From Mycobacterium hubeiense (lineage in GTDB: Bacteria > Actinomycetota > Actinomycetes > Mycobacteriales > Mycobacteriaceae): a stretch of DNA of 64,000 nt. Positions 24,980-33,149 of this stretch are shown here, piece after piece (within the stretch, counting starts at the first letter, position 1; each line of letters starts with the position of its first letter). The translations under genes were made by a program, and so were the position numbers. The notes beneath the pieces are model-generated. The model was given only the letters and a program-made list of their open reading frames with translations. It was not told the DNA's origin and did no database searches. The DNA lies in the NCBI RefSeq assembly GCF_002838065.1, contig NZ_PIZU01000012.1, positions 1-64,000 on the forward strand, in the 5' to 3' direction.

Positions 24980-25942
24980 TCAGGCGGTGAAGGGCCCGCA
25001 CGCGGTGAAACCCGACGACGCCGCCCACACAGTCAGCACGGGAGCTGCGACAACAACGCCCGTGAACGCGGCCATTAGCAGTCGGGCGCGGAGCCGGCCC
25101 GCCGTTGTGTCGGGGTCGGCGAGCCTGGTGACCCGTTCGCACAGCCCGATAGTGGTCGCGCCCAGTGCGGTGGCCGGGATCGGGTCAGCTCCGGCAAGGG
25201 CGACAATGGCTGCCAGTAGTGACGCGGGGCCGTGGCGGCGGGCGGCGGTGTCATCGGCGCACATTTCCAGTAGTCGCGCGATCTCCGCATGTGCGACGGT
25301 AAACAACCGGATCCGTGGAAGGCTCGCGGCCAAGGCCCGGGTCGCGGTGAGCAGCAGATGATGTCGCCCAGCCAAGTGCGCGCGCTCATGGGCCAATACC
25401 GCGTCCAGCTGCGGACGCTCCAGCGCGGCGACCGCCGCGCTGGTGATCACGACCGTGCCGGGCCGCCCGCCCAGGCAGTACGCCATCTTCTGCGGCGCAT
25501 CGACAACCAGGCCGTCGACACCGGCGACTCGGCGGCCGATGATGCGTGCCGACTGAGCATGCCGACGGGTGCGCACTCGCGCTCTGATCACGAATCGTCC
25601 GATGCGGGATGCCAGCGCCACCACGACGGCCGACAACACCACCGTCGCCGCGGCCAGACCAATCTGCATCGCCGGCCCGCTCTGTCCTGTTGCGGCTGAG
25701 CGCACCTCGGCCAGACACGCGGCCACTGCCAGCGGATCGGGTCGATTCCACGTGCGCGCGGTGTGTACGGCCAGCGCAACGGCGGCGCCGGTCCATGATG
25801 CGAGGACGCTGGTCAACACGATCAGCCACACCGCGACGGCGGCGCCCGGGGCGGCGCCGCCGCGAGTCAGATTCGGCAGTAACCGCGGCGCCAACACACA
25901 CACCACTGCCCCGTAGAGGAGCAGGCAGATCGCGACGCTCAC
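24980..25942 (-). CDS. M56-family membrane metalloprotease (partner of blaI copy 3)
   Basis: Protein of 320 residues with helices at about 3-22, 33-60, 95-118 and 285-310 and the zinc motif HERAH at residues 185-189 (VLAHERAHL). A Cys-containing stretch KMAYCLGGRPGTVVIT precedes it, shared with the copy at 58618. There is no extracellular penicillin-binding domain. The start overlaps the repressor stop by 4 bases. It presumably senses an envelope signal through its helices or short loops and causes loss of the BlaI repressor; the signal is not evident. Downstream, 24772-24979 shows no gene. Confidence 0.92.
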   Translation of the reverse strand: MSVAICLLLYGAVVCVLAPRLLPNLTRGGAAPGAAVAVWLIVLTSVLASWTGAAVALAVHTARTWNRPDPLAVAACLAEVRSAATGQSGPAMQIGLAAATVVLSAVVVALASRIGRFVIRARVRTRRHAQSARIIGRRVAGVDGLVVDAPQKMAYCLGGRPGTVVITSAAVAALERPQLDAVLAHERAHLAGRHHLLLTATRALAASLPRIRLFTVAHAEIARLLEMCADDTAARRHGPASLLAAIVALAGADPIPATALGATTIGLCERVTRLADPDTTAGRLRARLLMAAFTGVVVAAPVLTVWAASSGFTACGPFTA

Positions 25943-26313
25943 CGCGTGCGCTTCCGGGTGGCCAAGCGACGCAACACTTTCCGAAGCGCAGCGGATTCAT
26001 CGTCGCTGAACTGCTCCAGGAAGTGTGTCAGGACCAGGTCCGAGCGACCGCCGTCGTCAAGCGCGTCCCGCATCAGCTGGGCGCTGTACTGCTCGCGGGT
26101 CAGGCTCGGCCAGTACAGGTACGCCTTTCCGTGGCGTTCCCGCGACAGCCATCCCTTGCGATGCAGGTTATCCATCGTCGACATCACCGTCGTGTAGGCG
26201 ATCTCACGGTGATGACGCAGATCCTCGAACACCTCCCGTACCGGCGTGGCGCCCTCGCGCATCCACAGGCAGTCCATCACCACCGCCTCAAGATCGCCGA
26301 AACCGCGTGCCAC
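25939..26313 (-). CDS. BlaI/MecI/CopY-family repressor (copy 3)
   Basis: Winged-helix repressor of 124 residues ([36 protein letters not shown], ending in ATRKRTR), about 60% similar by eye to copies 1 and 4. It is divergent from the ccdA-peroxiredoxin-glutaredoxin-copCD operon with one 17-bp box between them (26366-26382), so it probably represses both itself and that operon. It is translationally coupled to its M56 protease. The recognition segment [10 protein letters not shown] is identical to copies 1 and 4, which suggests shared operators across the island. Confidence 0.94.
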   Translation of the reverse strand: MARGFGDLEAVVMDCLWMREGATPVREVFEDLRHHREIAYTTVMSTMDNLHRKGWLSRERHGKAYLYWPSLTREQYSAQLMRDALDDGGRSDLVLTHFLEQFSDDESAALRKVLRRLATRKRTR

Positions 26314-26365
26314 CGGTCCTCCTCGTTTCTGCCCGCTTAGCTTACTTGGTGCCGCAGGTACTATC

Positions 26366-26382
26366 TACGTACGGAGATCGTA
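26366..26382. promoter_or_regulatory. 17-bp island box between blaI copy 3 and the ccdA operon
   Basis: TACGTACGGAGATCGTA, with a TACTATC half-element on the left (26359). It is 53 bases from the blaI start and 48 bases from the ccdA start, so one site could control both directions. Confidence 0.68.
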
Positions 26383-26430
26383 TTCAGGTTGCGCATGCGA
26401 TCGCGATGACAACTAGCCAAGGAACCGTCG

Positions 26431-27348
26431 ATGGGTGAATTGCTGATCGGGACGACACTGCTGGCGTCGTTCCTGGGTGGGCTGGTGGCGCTGCTGGCGC
26501 CGTGCTGCGTGTCGGTGATGCTGCCCGCCTATCTGGCGACCGGTTTTCGGCATCGCGGCGGTGTCGTCCCCGCCACGCTGGTGTTCGGCCTCGGTGTGGC
26601 GACGTTGATCCTGCCGATCGGGCTGGGCGCCTCGGCGCTGAGCCGGTTGTTGTTCGGCGGGCACGTGTGGGTGTTTTCGATCGGCGGCAGTTTGATGATC
26701 GCCGCCGGTCTCGCGGTATTGGTGGGATGGAGCCCGAAGCTGCCGATGCCCGGCGTCCGCGCTGTCCGCACCGGCAGCTTCCGGTCCGCCTACCTGCTCG
26801 GGGTGTTCTCCGGGGCGGCGTCGGCGTGCTGCGCGCCGGTGCTGGTCGGGGTGGCTGTGCTGTCCGGGGCCGCGGCCTCGTTTCCGGTTGCTCTGGCCGT
26901 CGGGTTGGCCTATGTCGCCGGCATGGTCGCCCCTCTCGCAGTTATCGCCTTGATCTGGGACGCGCGGCGGGAAAGGGCTACCCAGGCCCTGACCGACAAA
27001 ACCATCGTGTTGGGGTGGGGCGCCCACCGGCGCGCCCTACCTCTGGGCACCGCCATCAGCGGCGCGTTGATGATCGCGATGGGAATCTTGGCGATAGTGC
27101 TGGCTGTCACCGGCCCCGGTATGCCCAGCGGCGGCTGGCAAACCGGACTGTCCGGCTGGCTGCAACACCTCAGCGCCGCGACGTTGCGCGCCTTGTCGTG
27201 GCTGCCCGGCTGGGCAGTGATCGCGGTTCTAGCCGCAGTTTTCGCCGTCCTGATTGGCCGCTCCATGCGACGTGCATCGAGCCCGCCGCCAAGCCGCGAC
27301 GAGGCTGAACTACAGGACACAGGCTCGACTAAGGAGGAACACCAGTGA
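26431..27348 (+). CDS. CcdA/DsbD-type transmembrane electron transporter
   Basis: Protein of 305 residues with six to seven helices. Two Cys pairs lie in pseudo-symmetric helices: APCCVSVML near residue 24 and SACCAPVLV near residue 131. This is the CcdA layout, in which the membrane Cys carry reducing equivalents from cytoplasmic thioredoxin to extracytoplasmic thiol proteins. Here each site is an adjacent CC rather than a single Cys, as in mercury/copper-linked relatives. The gene starts the operon with the peroxiredoxin-like, glutaredoxin-like and CopCD genes. Its stop overlaps the GTG at 27345. Confidence 0.9.
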   Translation: MGELLIGTTLLASFLGGLVALLAPCCVSVMLPAYLATGFRHRGGVVPATLVFGLGVATLILPIGLGASALSRLLFGGHVWVFSIGGSLMIAAGLAVLVGWSPKLPMPGVRAVRTGSFRSAYLLGVFSGAASACCAPVLVGVAVLSGAAASFPVALAVGLAYVAGMVAPLAVIALIWDARRERATQALTDKTIVLGWGAHRRALPLGTAISGALMIAMGILAIVLAVTGPGMPSGGWQTGLSGWLQHLSAATLRALSWLPGWAVIAVLAAVFAVLIGRSMRRASSPPPSRDEAELQDTGSTKEEHQ

Positions 27349-27384
27349 GCAAGCCCAAGCGCGAAAAAGGCTCGGCCGACACCG

Positions 27385-28062
27385 ATGTCGCGACAACAAC
27401 ACAAGGGTCAGGCCGCAGGCGCTTCGGTGTCGCGGGCATACCGCGGCGGTCGCATGGTCACGGCGGCCATGGTTGCGGTGGTCGCGATTGTCGCCGTCGT
27501 GGTGCTGTATCTGGTGTACCGAGGCGGCTCGACGGCACCGGATTCCGCGGCATCAGGCAGCGGCTATCCGCACGTGGCCGGTGAGCCTAGCGTGGGCGCG
27601 CCGGCGCCGGCGTTCACGCTGAACTCCGGTGATGGCAGACCCGTGAGCTTGAACGACTACCGGGGTCGCACGGTGCTGCTGTATTTCCAGGAAGGCCTGT
27701 CGTGTCAGCCGTGCTGGGACCAGATCCGCGACCTGGAACAGAATCAGTCCGCACTGCGCGCGGCGGGCGTGGACGCGGTGGTGTCGATCACCACCGACCC
27801 CGCGACGCTGATCGGGCGCAAGGCCGCCGACGAGAGACTCACGACGCCGATACTGTCGGACCCCGACCTGGCGGTGTCACGCGCGTATGACGCCAACAAA
27901 TACGGGATGATGGGCGACATGCGTGACGGGCACACCTTCGTGCTAGTCGGCCCCGATGGCACGATCCAATGGCGCGCCGACTACGGTGGCGCACCCGACT
28001 ATACGATGTTCTTGCCGACCGACAAGATGCTCGCAGACCTCAACACGGAGCGCATTCAGTGA
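27385..28062 (+). CDS. Membrane-anchored peroxiredoxin/AhpC-TSA thioredoxin-fold protein
   Basis: Protein of 225 residues: one N-terminal membrane helix (about residues 26-47) and an extracytoplasmic AhpC/TSA-type thioredoxin fold with the redox motif SCQPCWDQ (about residue 110), FTLNSGDGRPVSLNDY before it and FVLVGPDGTIQWR after it. It is probably reduced by the CcdA encoded just upstream. Oddity: the only good ribosome-binding site (AAGGAGG) serves a GTG at 27345 in a different frame (SKPKREKGSADTDV...), which runs into a stop at 27584. The domain frame itself starts at an ATG at 27385 with no RBS. A frameshift near 27390 or an unusual start is likely. Confidence 0.82.
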   Translation: MSRQQHKGQAAGASVSRAYRGGRMVTAAMVAVVAIVAVVVLYLVYRGGSTAPDSAASGSGYPHVAGEPSVGAPAPAFTLNSGDGRPVSLNDYRGRTVLLYFQEGLSCQPCWDQIRDLEQNQSALRAAGVDAVVSITTDPATLIGRKAADERLTTPILSDPDLAVSRAYDANKYGMMGDMRDGHTFVLVGPDGTIQWRADYGGAPDYTMFLPTDKMLADLNTERIQ

Positions 28063-28328
28063 CCTTGCCGGTGCAGATTACGCTGCTCACGCAAACGTCT
28101 TGTGCGCTTTGCGAACTCGCCAAGGGCATCCTTGACCGCCTCAGCCAGGAATACCCGCTGTCGGTGACCGAGGTCGACCTGCGCAGCGACATGGGCCGAC
28201 GACTTGCCGCCGATGCCGCAGTGATGTTCGCCCCCGGCGTTCTCGTCGACGGCGAACCATTCTCCTACGGTCGGCTCTCCGAACGAAAACTTCGGCGACT
28301 ATTGGATCGCCGCGCAGCCATGACATGA
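28059..28328 (+). CDS. Glutaredoxin-family protein
   Basis: Protein of 89 residues with a thioredoxin fold: beta strand VQITLLTQTSCALCELA carrying the CxxC motif (CALC, about residues 14-17), then EVDLRSD, and the cis-Pro region APGVLVDGEPFSYGRLS. It has no signal sequence and so is cytoplasmic, a candidate electron donor or mycothiol/glutaredoxin-like partner to the membrane redox genes around it. GTG 28059 overlaps the upstream stop and its own stop overlaps the CopCD start, so the four genes 26431-30247 form one tightly coupled operon. Confidence 0.88.
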   Translation: MTLPVQITLLTQTSCALCELAKGILDRLSQEYPLSVTEVDLRSDMGRRLAADAAVMFAPGVLVDGEPFSYGRLSERKLRRLLDRRAAMT

Positions 28329-30247
28329 CCATCTGGTTCCGCCGCGCCGCCGGGGTCCTCGGCATTCTGGGGGCTGTGGCTGTCCTTGGTCTCGGTGTCG
28401 CGGGGCCAGCGGCTGCCCATCCGACGTTGCTGTTCACCGAACCTGCCGCTGAAACTGCGGTATCCGTTGCGCCGGAATCGATCACACTGATATTCAACGA
28501 GCGGGTCACCATCGGTGCCGACCCTGTCGTCGTACTGGGTAAGGACGGTCGTGCGGTACCAACCGGTGCCCCGACCACTGCGCGAGACGGCCAAGTCGTC
28601 ACTGCACGCCCGGCCGCGCCGCTGCCGCCGGGCAGCTACACGGTGCGCTGGCGCGTTACTGGAACCGACGGGGACCTCGTAGAAGACGGGTTCAGGTTTG
28701 GTGTCGGCTATGCGCTGTCCGCCGCCCCAGGTGCCGGCACAGCATCGACCGCCTGGTGGTCCGCCGCGCTGCGGTGGGTGTTGTTCGCAGGGTTAGCGAT
28801 CGCGTTCGGCGGGCTGATCGCCCAACGATTCATCGCAACCGCGCGCGCCGAGAAGCCGGCGCTCGTCGAACCACGGTCACCGATCACCGGCGCCCTTGTG
28901 GCCGCGCTGGCCGCGACCGCCGGGCTTGCCACCCAGGTGGTCGCCGAGGCGGGTCAACTCAGTGCCCTGTGGCGCAGCGGAACCGGAGCGATCGTGTCGG
29001 TCGAGGCGGCCGGACTGGCCGCGGCACTGGCCTTGACGCGGATGCGGCCGCGCGCGTGGGCGTTGCTGCCGCTGCTGGTGGTCGTCGGCGCAGAAGGGTG
29101 GCGATCGCACGCCCACGCCGCAGCCGGGGTGTGGGGCGCGGTGCTCACCGCAGTCCACCTGGCAGCTGCCGCGGTCTGGGTCGGCGCGCTGGTGGCGACG
29201 ACGCTGGCGGTGCTCGCCTGGCGACGCGAAGCCGCCGCGGTGCGTTGGGTGCTCACCGGTTACATGCGGCTGGCGGTGTGGACGTTTGTCGTCGTCATCG
29301 GCACCGGCGCGGTGTCCGCACTCGTGTTGCTGCCGCTGTCACAGGTGTTCGCCACCAACTACGGCCGCGCGCTGCTCGTCAAACTCGCACTGGTGGCCAC
29401 CGCGGCGGCACTCGCCCTGACCGCGCGGTGGATCCTTCGCGACGAAGCCCGTATGGCCAAGCTCCCCAAAGCGATTCGGGCCGAAAGCCTCACCCTGATC
29501 GTGGTGCTGGCGCTCAGCGCAACGCTGGTGTCCACGCCGCCGGTGCGCGGCGCGGTCCAGCCCGCACCGCCGCCGCCGCCAGGTCCGGTGCTGCCGTTGG
29601 GGGCACTCGCCGGCCAAATCGGCGTCGCCGTCGCCGCCAGCGACGGACAACTGGTGGTGCGACTGTCCGCACCGCGGCGGGGAGACTACTACGCCGCCGA
29701 ACCCGACCGAAAGTACACGCTCTCCGGGCGGCTCGACCGAACCGATGGCGACGACACGGCACTCGCGTTTCGTGGCTGCGGGCAAGGATGCTTTGTGGCC
29801 GACGCGGCCTGGAGTGACGGCGACAATGTGCTCAGCCTGGCCGCCGGCGCCGACGACGCCAAGAGCGCGCCGGTCAGCCTACTGATCCCGTGGCCAACCC
29901 TGCCCGGCGCCGAGGAGCTCGGCCGCGCCGTGGCCGCCACCCGCGCCGCCGGGCAGATCACCGTCCACGAGTCGGTCACCAGCGACACCACGTCCGGCCC
30001 GAATAAACCCAAACCGCTTGACCTATCGGCTGAGTTCTTTGTCTCCCAACAGCCCTACGCAGGCGGCAACGCTCCCCAGGCGGTCCGCCTCGCCGGCAGC
30101 GGGCCAACCCGGCTCGCCCTCGGATACCCCGCCGCATCGATCAACGTAGTGCTCACACTCGATGACGCCGGCCGAATCGCCGACGAAACACTCACCGACC
30201 CCAGCCATCTCGTCACCCAACGCATCGTGTATCAGGACGACGAATGA
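28325..30247 (+). CDS. CopC-CopD fusion copper protein
   Basis: Protein of 640 residues. After a signal peptide ending AAA, a CopC domain begins with His32 (HPTLLFTEPAAE), which would be the mature N-terminal His that coordinates Cu(II) in the CopC histidine brace. The later brace motif DGH is DGD here (GTDGDLVEDG), so one ligand may be lost. An eight-helix CopD region follows (about 150-400) and then a 230-residue extracytoplasmic beta-rich domain with a Cys pair (RGCGQGCF). YcnJ-type CopCD fusions take part in copper uptake or periplasmic copper supply. It is the last gene of the BlaI-3-controlled redox operon. Confidence 0.93.
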   Translation: MTIWFRRAAGVLGILGAVAVLGLGVAGPAAAHPTLLFTEPAAETAVSVAPESITLIFNERVTIGADPVVVLGKDGRAVPTGAPTTARDGQVVTARPAAPLPPGSYTVRWRVTGTDGDLVEDGFRFGVGYALSAAPGAGTASTAWWSAALRWVLFAGLAIAFGGLIAQRFIATARAEKPALVEPRSPITGALVAALAATAGLATQVVAEAGQLSALWRSGTGAIVSVEAAGLAAALALTRMRPRAWALLPLLVVVGAEGWRSHAHAAAGVWGAVLTAVHLAAAAVWVGALVATTLAVLAWRREAAAVRWVLTGYMRLAVWTFVVVIGTGAVSALVLLPLSQVFATNYGRALLVKLALVATAAALALTARWILRDEARMAKLPKAIRAESLTLIVVLALSATLVSTPPVRGAVQPAPPPPPGPVLPLGALAGQIGVAVAASDGQLVVRLSAPRRGDYYAAEPDRKYTLSGRLDRTDGDDTALAFRGCGQGCFVADAAWSDGDNVLSLAAGADDAKSAPVSLLIPWPTLPGAEELGRAVAATRAAGQITVHESVTSDTTSGPNKPKPLDLSAEFFVSQQPYAGGNAPQAVRLAGSGPTRLALGYPAASINVVLTLDDAGRIADETLTDPSHLVTQRIVYQDDE

Positions 30248-30262
30248 CGCTCGTCCACCGCT

Positions 30263-30496
30263 TTAGCCGTCGGCGGATGGGGGCGCCTGTCGGCGTAACT
30301 GTTCTTGGGCCCGCAGTATCCGCAGGTCCTCACGTAAATCGGCGATCTCCCGCTTCGTCACGCCCCGCTGCTGTTCGCGGCTCGCGCCTCCGGACATTCC
30401 GCAGTGACCGCGGCCGCGCATCATCGGCCGCACACAGAAGAAGTAGGTGAACCCGATCGCCGCAGCGGCGACCAGAGCCGCCGCCCAGGTGCTCAT
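30263..30496 (-). CDS. Small membrane protein with C-terminal coiled coil (pair B, gene 2)
   Basis: Protein of 77 residues, paralogue of 21581-21805: one helix ending in YFFCVRPMMRGRGHCGM and a charged coiled coil (KREIADLREDLRILRAQEQL). Both Cys and the basic RGRG element are conserved, and a His is added next to the second Cys. It overlaps gene 1 of its pair by 4 bases. The pair converges with copCD, 15 bases from its stop, and is transcribed from the box at 30764. Function unknown. Confidence 0.8.
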   Translation of the reverse strand: MSTWAAALVAAAAIGFTYFFCVRPMMRGRGHCGMSGGASREQQRGVTKREIADLREDLRILRAQEQLRRQAPPSADG

Positions 30497-30705
30497 GGCC
30501 GCGGGGGTTGCGGTGTATCCGCTGTGCGCTCGGCCTTGAGCGCCTCGATCTCCGCCCGCAGTGCGTCGACATCGCTGCGATCTGCGGAGCCGCTCTCGGC
30601 CTGGTCCGCGGGGCTCCTACTCTGCCCCCGCATCATCATGAACATCATCAATCCCATCCCTACCGGGCAGGCCAGCAGGGCCAGGCTGTAGAGCACCGAA
30701 GACAT
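30493..30705 (-). CDS. Small membrane protein with C-terminal coiled coil (pair B, gene 1)
   Basis: Protein of 70 residues, paralogue of 21375-21584: LACPVGMGLMMFMMMRGQS followed by a coiled coil (DVDALRAEIEALKAERTA). Conservation of the helix is almost complete while the linker between helix and coil varies (SPADQAESGSADR here), indicating selection on the membrane and coil parts. The 17-bp box lies 58 bases upstream, the same arrangement as in pair A, so operator and genes were duplicated as a unit. Confidence 0.8.
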   Translation of the reverse strand: MSSVLYSLALLACPVGMGLMMFMMMRGQSRSPADQAESGSADRSDVDALRAEIEALKAERTADTPQPPRP

Positions 30706-30763
30706 CGTGAACTCCTCAACTGTGCACCGGCCTGCATGTGCAGACCGTCCCGCACCTATGTTC

Positions 30764-30780
30764 TACGTATCTACATAGTA
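30764..30780. promoter_or_regulatory. 17-bp island box upstream of coiled-coil pair B
   Basis: TACGTATCTACATAGTA. With flanks (30756-30781) it is one of the best matches to the extended 26-bp form, and closely resembles the inverted site at 21297-21322. Confidence 0.67.
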
Positions 30781-30809
30781 GACGCTTCAGCGGCGGTTTG
30801 GTGCTGTGA

Positions 30810-31127
30810 TTACCAGCCGCAGCCCACGCCACCCATCGGGCCCGCAGTCGCCACCGCGGCCAGACCGAGAAGTGCTACCGCGACTGCAGCGAGGATCAGT
30901 GCGGTCCAAATCGCGCGCGGGATCTGCTTGCTCGCATCCGAATTCGCATCGGGCGGCAGGTCGGCGGTCTGTACGGCGAGTTCCCCCATTGTGCGTGACC
31001 TGTATACGCAGGCGGCGCGCTCAGCGAATTCGTCTATGCTCAACCGGCCGGCCGCGGTGTGGCGTTGCAGTTCGGCCAGGACCCGTTCACGGTCGGCGTC
31101 GGCGGCCCGAATGTCCACTGCCTGCAT
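30810..31127 (-). CDS. DUF1707 (SHOCT-like) membrane protein
   Basis: Protein of 105 residues. The N-terminal DUF1707 domain is recognisable from RAADADRERVLAELQRHTAA and GRLSIDEFAERAACVY. It is followed by a linker and one C-terminal membrane helix (about residues 74-95) with a Gly-rich, Cys-containing end (GPMGGVGCGW). DUF1707 proteins are common in actinobacteria, often next to transcription regulators; the role is unknown. A 17-bp box begins 39 bases upstream. It may act as a membrane adaptor like the SHOCT proteins near 11 kb. Confidence 0.88.
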   Translation of the reverse strand: MQAVDIRAADADRERVLAELQRHTAAGRLSIDEFAERAACVYRSRTMGELAVQTADLPPDANSDASKQIPRAIWTALILAAVAVALLGLAAVATAGPMGGVGCGW

Positions 31128-31165
31128 GATCAGTTCCTCCCGAATGCGAGATCGGACTCGTCATC

Positions 31166-31182
31166 TACGTACTTACATAGTA
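31166..31182. promoter_or_regulatory. 17-bp island box upstream of the DUF1707 gene
   Basis: TACGTACTTACATAGTA. The additional left half-element seen at other long sites is degenerate here. Confidence 0.62.
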
Positions 31183-31270
31183 ACCGCGGCAGCTATGCCG
31201 CCGGTCGGCTTAGTGACCGCATTCATACCGAGCCGCTCACGCGCGACTGACCATGAGCGCGGGTGGCATG

Positions 31271-31381
31271 TCACACGACGGTGGAATCGATCGCGTGCCA
31301 GCCGGTGGCTCCGTCGGCGCCGGGATTGAGTGGGGCGACCCGCTCCTCGACCTGAACCTCGCCGGTGCCAGGCTCCTCCAT
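31271..31381 (-). CDS. Possible 36-residue peptide under a weak box
   Basis: Short frame from ATG 31381 (MEEPGTGEVQVEERVAPLN..., ending AIDSTVV); an upstream ATG at 31450 would add 23 residues and place the box at 31409 inside the gene. No family, signal or membrane segment is recognisable and no clear ribosome-binding site is seen. It may be a genuine small acidic protein or the 3' end of a lost gene. Confidence 0.25.
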   Translation of the reverse strand: MEEPGTGEVQVEERVAPLNPGADGATGWHAIDSTVV

Positions 31382-31408
31382 ATGGAAAGCACCGCTACCT
31401 TCCGTAAC

Positions 31409-31425
31409 TACTGCGTAGCTGAGTA
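31409..31425. promoter_or_regulatory. Weak 17-bp box
   Basis: TACTGCGTAGCTGAGTA has correct spacing and outer TAC/GTA but deviates at inner positions. It lies 27 bases upstream of the short frame at 31381. Confidence 0.3.
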
Positions 31426-31570
31426 GGTCGCCGAATTTGGCGGTCCGCATCGGTCCCCAGGGATGCGATTTACTACGCCGATTCGTAACGGCTAGACCTT
31501 TCGTGCGGCGCGACGAACAGCAGTCCTCCAAGGGCCGCGCACCGTGGGCTAGATCCACTGCCCTACCATC

Positions 31571-31587
31571 TACGTACACAGGTAGTA
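31571..31587. promoter_or_regulatory. 17-bp island box upstream of the TlpA lipoprotein-ccdA operon
   Basis: TACGTACACAGGTAGTA, with a full CTACCATC element on the left (31563-31588). It is 38 bases upstream of the ATG at 31626. Confidence 0.68.
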
Positions 31588-31625
31588 GAGAGACCCGGAC
31601 CGGGTCTGTTACCAGCGGAGACCCG

Positions 31626-32219
31626 ATGCCGAACCACCTGCGGGCACTGGCCTTGTGCGCCATCATCATGGCCGCTCTTATGGCGGCTGGATGCGCAACT
31701 GGACGCGATGCTGTCGCGCAGGGTGGCACGTTCGAGTTCGTGTCACCAGGTGGTAAGACCGACCTCTTCTACGATCCGCCGGAGTCTCGAGGCAGCATCG
31801 GCGACCTCTCGGGCCCCGCGCTGATGGACGATCGACCGATCCGTCTATCCGATTTCGCCGGGAAGGTAGTGGTGATCAACATCTGGGGGTCCTGGTGCGC
31901 TCCCTGTCGCACCGAAACTCCTGAGCTCGAGAAGGTGTTCGGTGAAACTGAAGCCCTCGGCGTGGCATTCCTAGGCATCGACGTGCGCGATGACCGTTCT
32001 GCCGCCAAGGATTTCGTCAGCGACCGTAATGTCCGCTACCCGTCGATCTTCGACCCTGCGATGCGCAGCTTGATCGCCCTCGGCAAGGGCTACCCCACCA
32101 GCGTCGTGCCCACCACGCTGGTGCTCGACCGCAAACACCGGGTCGCTGCCGTCTTCTTGAGGGCGCTGCTGGCCGAGGATCTGCGGCCGGTCGTGCAGCG
32201 GATTGCGGCAGAGCCGTGA
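31626..32219 (+). CDS. TlpA/ResA-type thioredoxin lipoprotein
   Basis: Lipoprotein of 197 residues: signal peptide with lipobox MAAGC (Cys22), a short linker and a thioredoxin fold of the TlpA/ResA class with SWCAPCRTE (about residues 96-104), [15 protein letters not shown] and the cis-Pro [10 protein letters not shown]. It reduces or isomerises extracytoplasmic thiols, for instance in cytochrome c maturation. Order and content (thioredoxin then ccdA) resemble Rv0526-Rv0527 of M. tuberculosis, but no ccsA follows. ATG 31626 was chosen because it gives the lipobox signal. A stub of a second copy lies at 15062-15160. It requires Lgt and Lnt, both encoded in this window. Confidence 0.93.
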   Translation: MPNHLRALALCAIIMAALMAAGCATGRDAVAQGGTFEFVSPGGKTDLFYDPPESRGSIGDLSGPALMDDRPIRLSDFAGKVVVINIWGSWCAPCRTETPELEKVFGETEALGVAFLGIDVRDDRSAAKDFVSDRNVRYPSIFDPAMRSLIALGKGYPTSVVPTTLVLDRKHRVAAVFLRALLAEDLRPVVQRIAAEP

Positions 32220-33010
32220 GCGCACATGCCCAGGGCATCGGTGACGCTTTCGGCGCCGCGGCGGCGTCTGGGCCGTTGGTGCTCGGGCTGGGCGCGGCCG
32301 CGCTGGCCGGCACCGTGTCGTTCGCGTCTCCGTGTTGCATCCCCTTGGTGCCCGGCTATCTGTCCTACCTCGCCGGCGCCGCAGGGGCTAACGGCTCACC
32401 AGATGAGCCGCCGACAGTGCGGGATTCGTGGCGTGCAGCCGGTGCTGCCCTCCTGTTTGTCGCCGGGTTCACCGTCGTGTTTGTTGCAGCGACGGCGTCA
32501 GTGTTCGGATTGATCGGCGCACTGGCACTCAACAGCAATCTGCTGCAACAGATCGGCGGAGTAATCACCATCGTCATGGGCCTGGTATTCATCGGGTTCA
32601 TCCCAATGCTGCAGCGCGACATCAGGTTTCACCCACGCCGGGTGACCGGCATTGTGGGAGCACCGCTGCTCGGCGCGACATTCGGGCTCGGCTGGACGCC
32701 CTGCTTGGGACCCACGCTGGCCGGCGTCCTCTCCGTTGCCGCCGGCACGCAAGGGGTAACCGCGGCACGCGGTGTGCTACTCATCGTTGCTTACTGCCTC
32801 GGCCTTGGCGTGCCATTTGTCCTGCTGGCGTTGGGCACGAGCGCGATGCAGCGCTGGTTGGGGTGGCTCCGGCGCAACACCCGGCGCATACAAATTGCCG
32901 GCGGAGTCATGTTGATCGCCGTTGGTATCGCATTGGTCACCGGAGAATGGGCCGTTTTCGTCGGTTGGATCCGCGATCAACTCGTGACGACGACCGTACT
33001 GCCGATATGA
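32216..33010 (+). CDS. ccdA: CcdA-type transmembrane thiol-redox transporter
   Basis: Protein of 264 residues with six helices and the two CcdA redox Cys sites: [20 protein letters not shown] near residue 42 and [15 protein letters not shown] near residue 165. It transfers electrons from cytoplasmic thioredoxin to TlpA-like partners outside. GTG 32216 overlaps the lipoprotein stop by 4 bases, so the two are coupled. It is unlike the CcdA-like gene at 26431, which has CC at both sites; this one is the classical CcdA form with PCCIP/TPC. A copper box and the complex I-like operon follow 58 bases later. Confidence 0.93.
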   Translation: MSAHAQGIGDAFGAAAASGPLVLGLGAAALAGTVSFASPCCIPLVPGYLSYLAGAAGANGSPDEPPTVRDSWRAAGAALLFVAGFTVVFVAATASVFGLIGALALNSNLLQQIGGVITIVMGLVFIGFIPMLQRDIRFHPRRVTGIVGAPLLGATFGLGWTPCLGPTLAGVLSVAAGTQGVTAARGVLLIVAYCLGLGVPFVLLALGTSAMQRWLGWLRRNTRRIQIAGGVMLIAVGIALVTGEWAVFVGWIRDQLVTTTVLPI

Positions 33011-33067
33011 GAGCTGTTCCAGACGAGCGAGCTGATCGAACTGGATCCGCATCTCCCTTGCATTAAA

Positions 33068-33082
33068 TACCCCCACGGGGTA
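33068..33082. promoter_or_regulatory. RicR/CsoR-type copper box upstream of the complex I-like operon
   Basis: TACCCCCACGGGGTA fits the mycobacterial RicR motif TACCC-N5-GGGTA exactly. It lies 67 bases before the GTG of the nuoA-like gene at 33150. It implies copper-inducible expression of the whole operon. Confidence 0.7.
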
Positions 33083-33149
33083 CGTCTAGAGGGCGCGCAT
33101 AAATTCAGTCCGCGTCACAGCGCGGAGATTGCGACCGCGGGAGGTGCGG

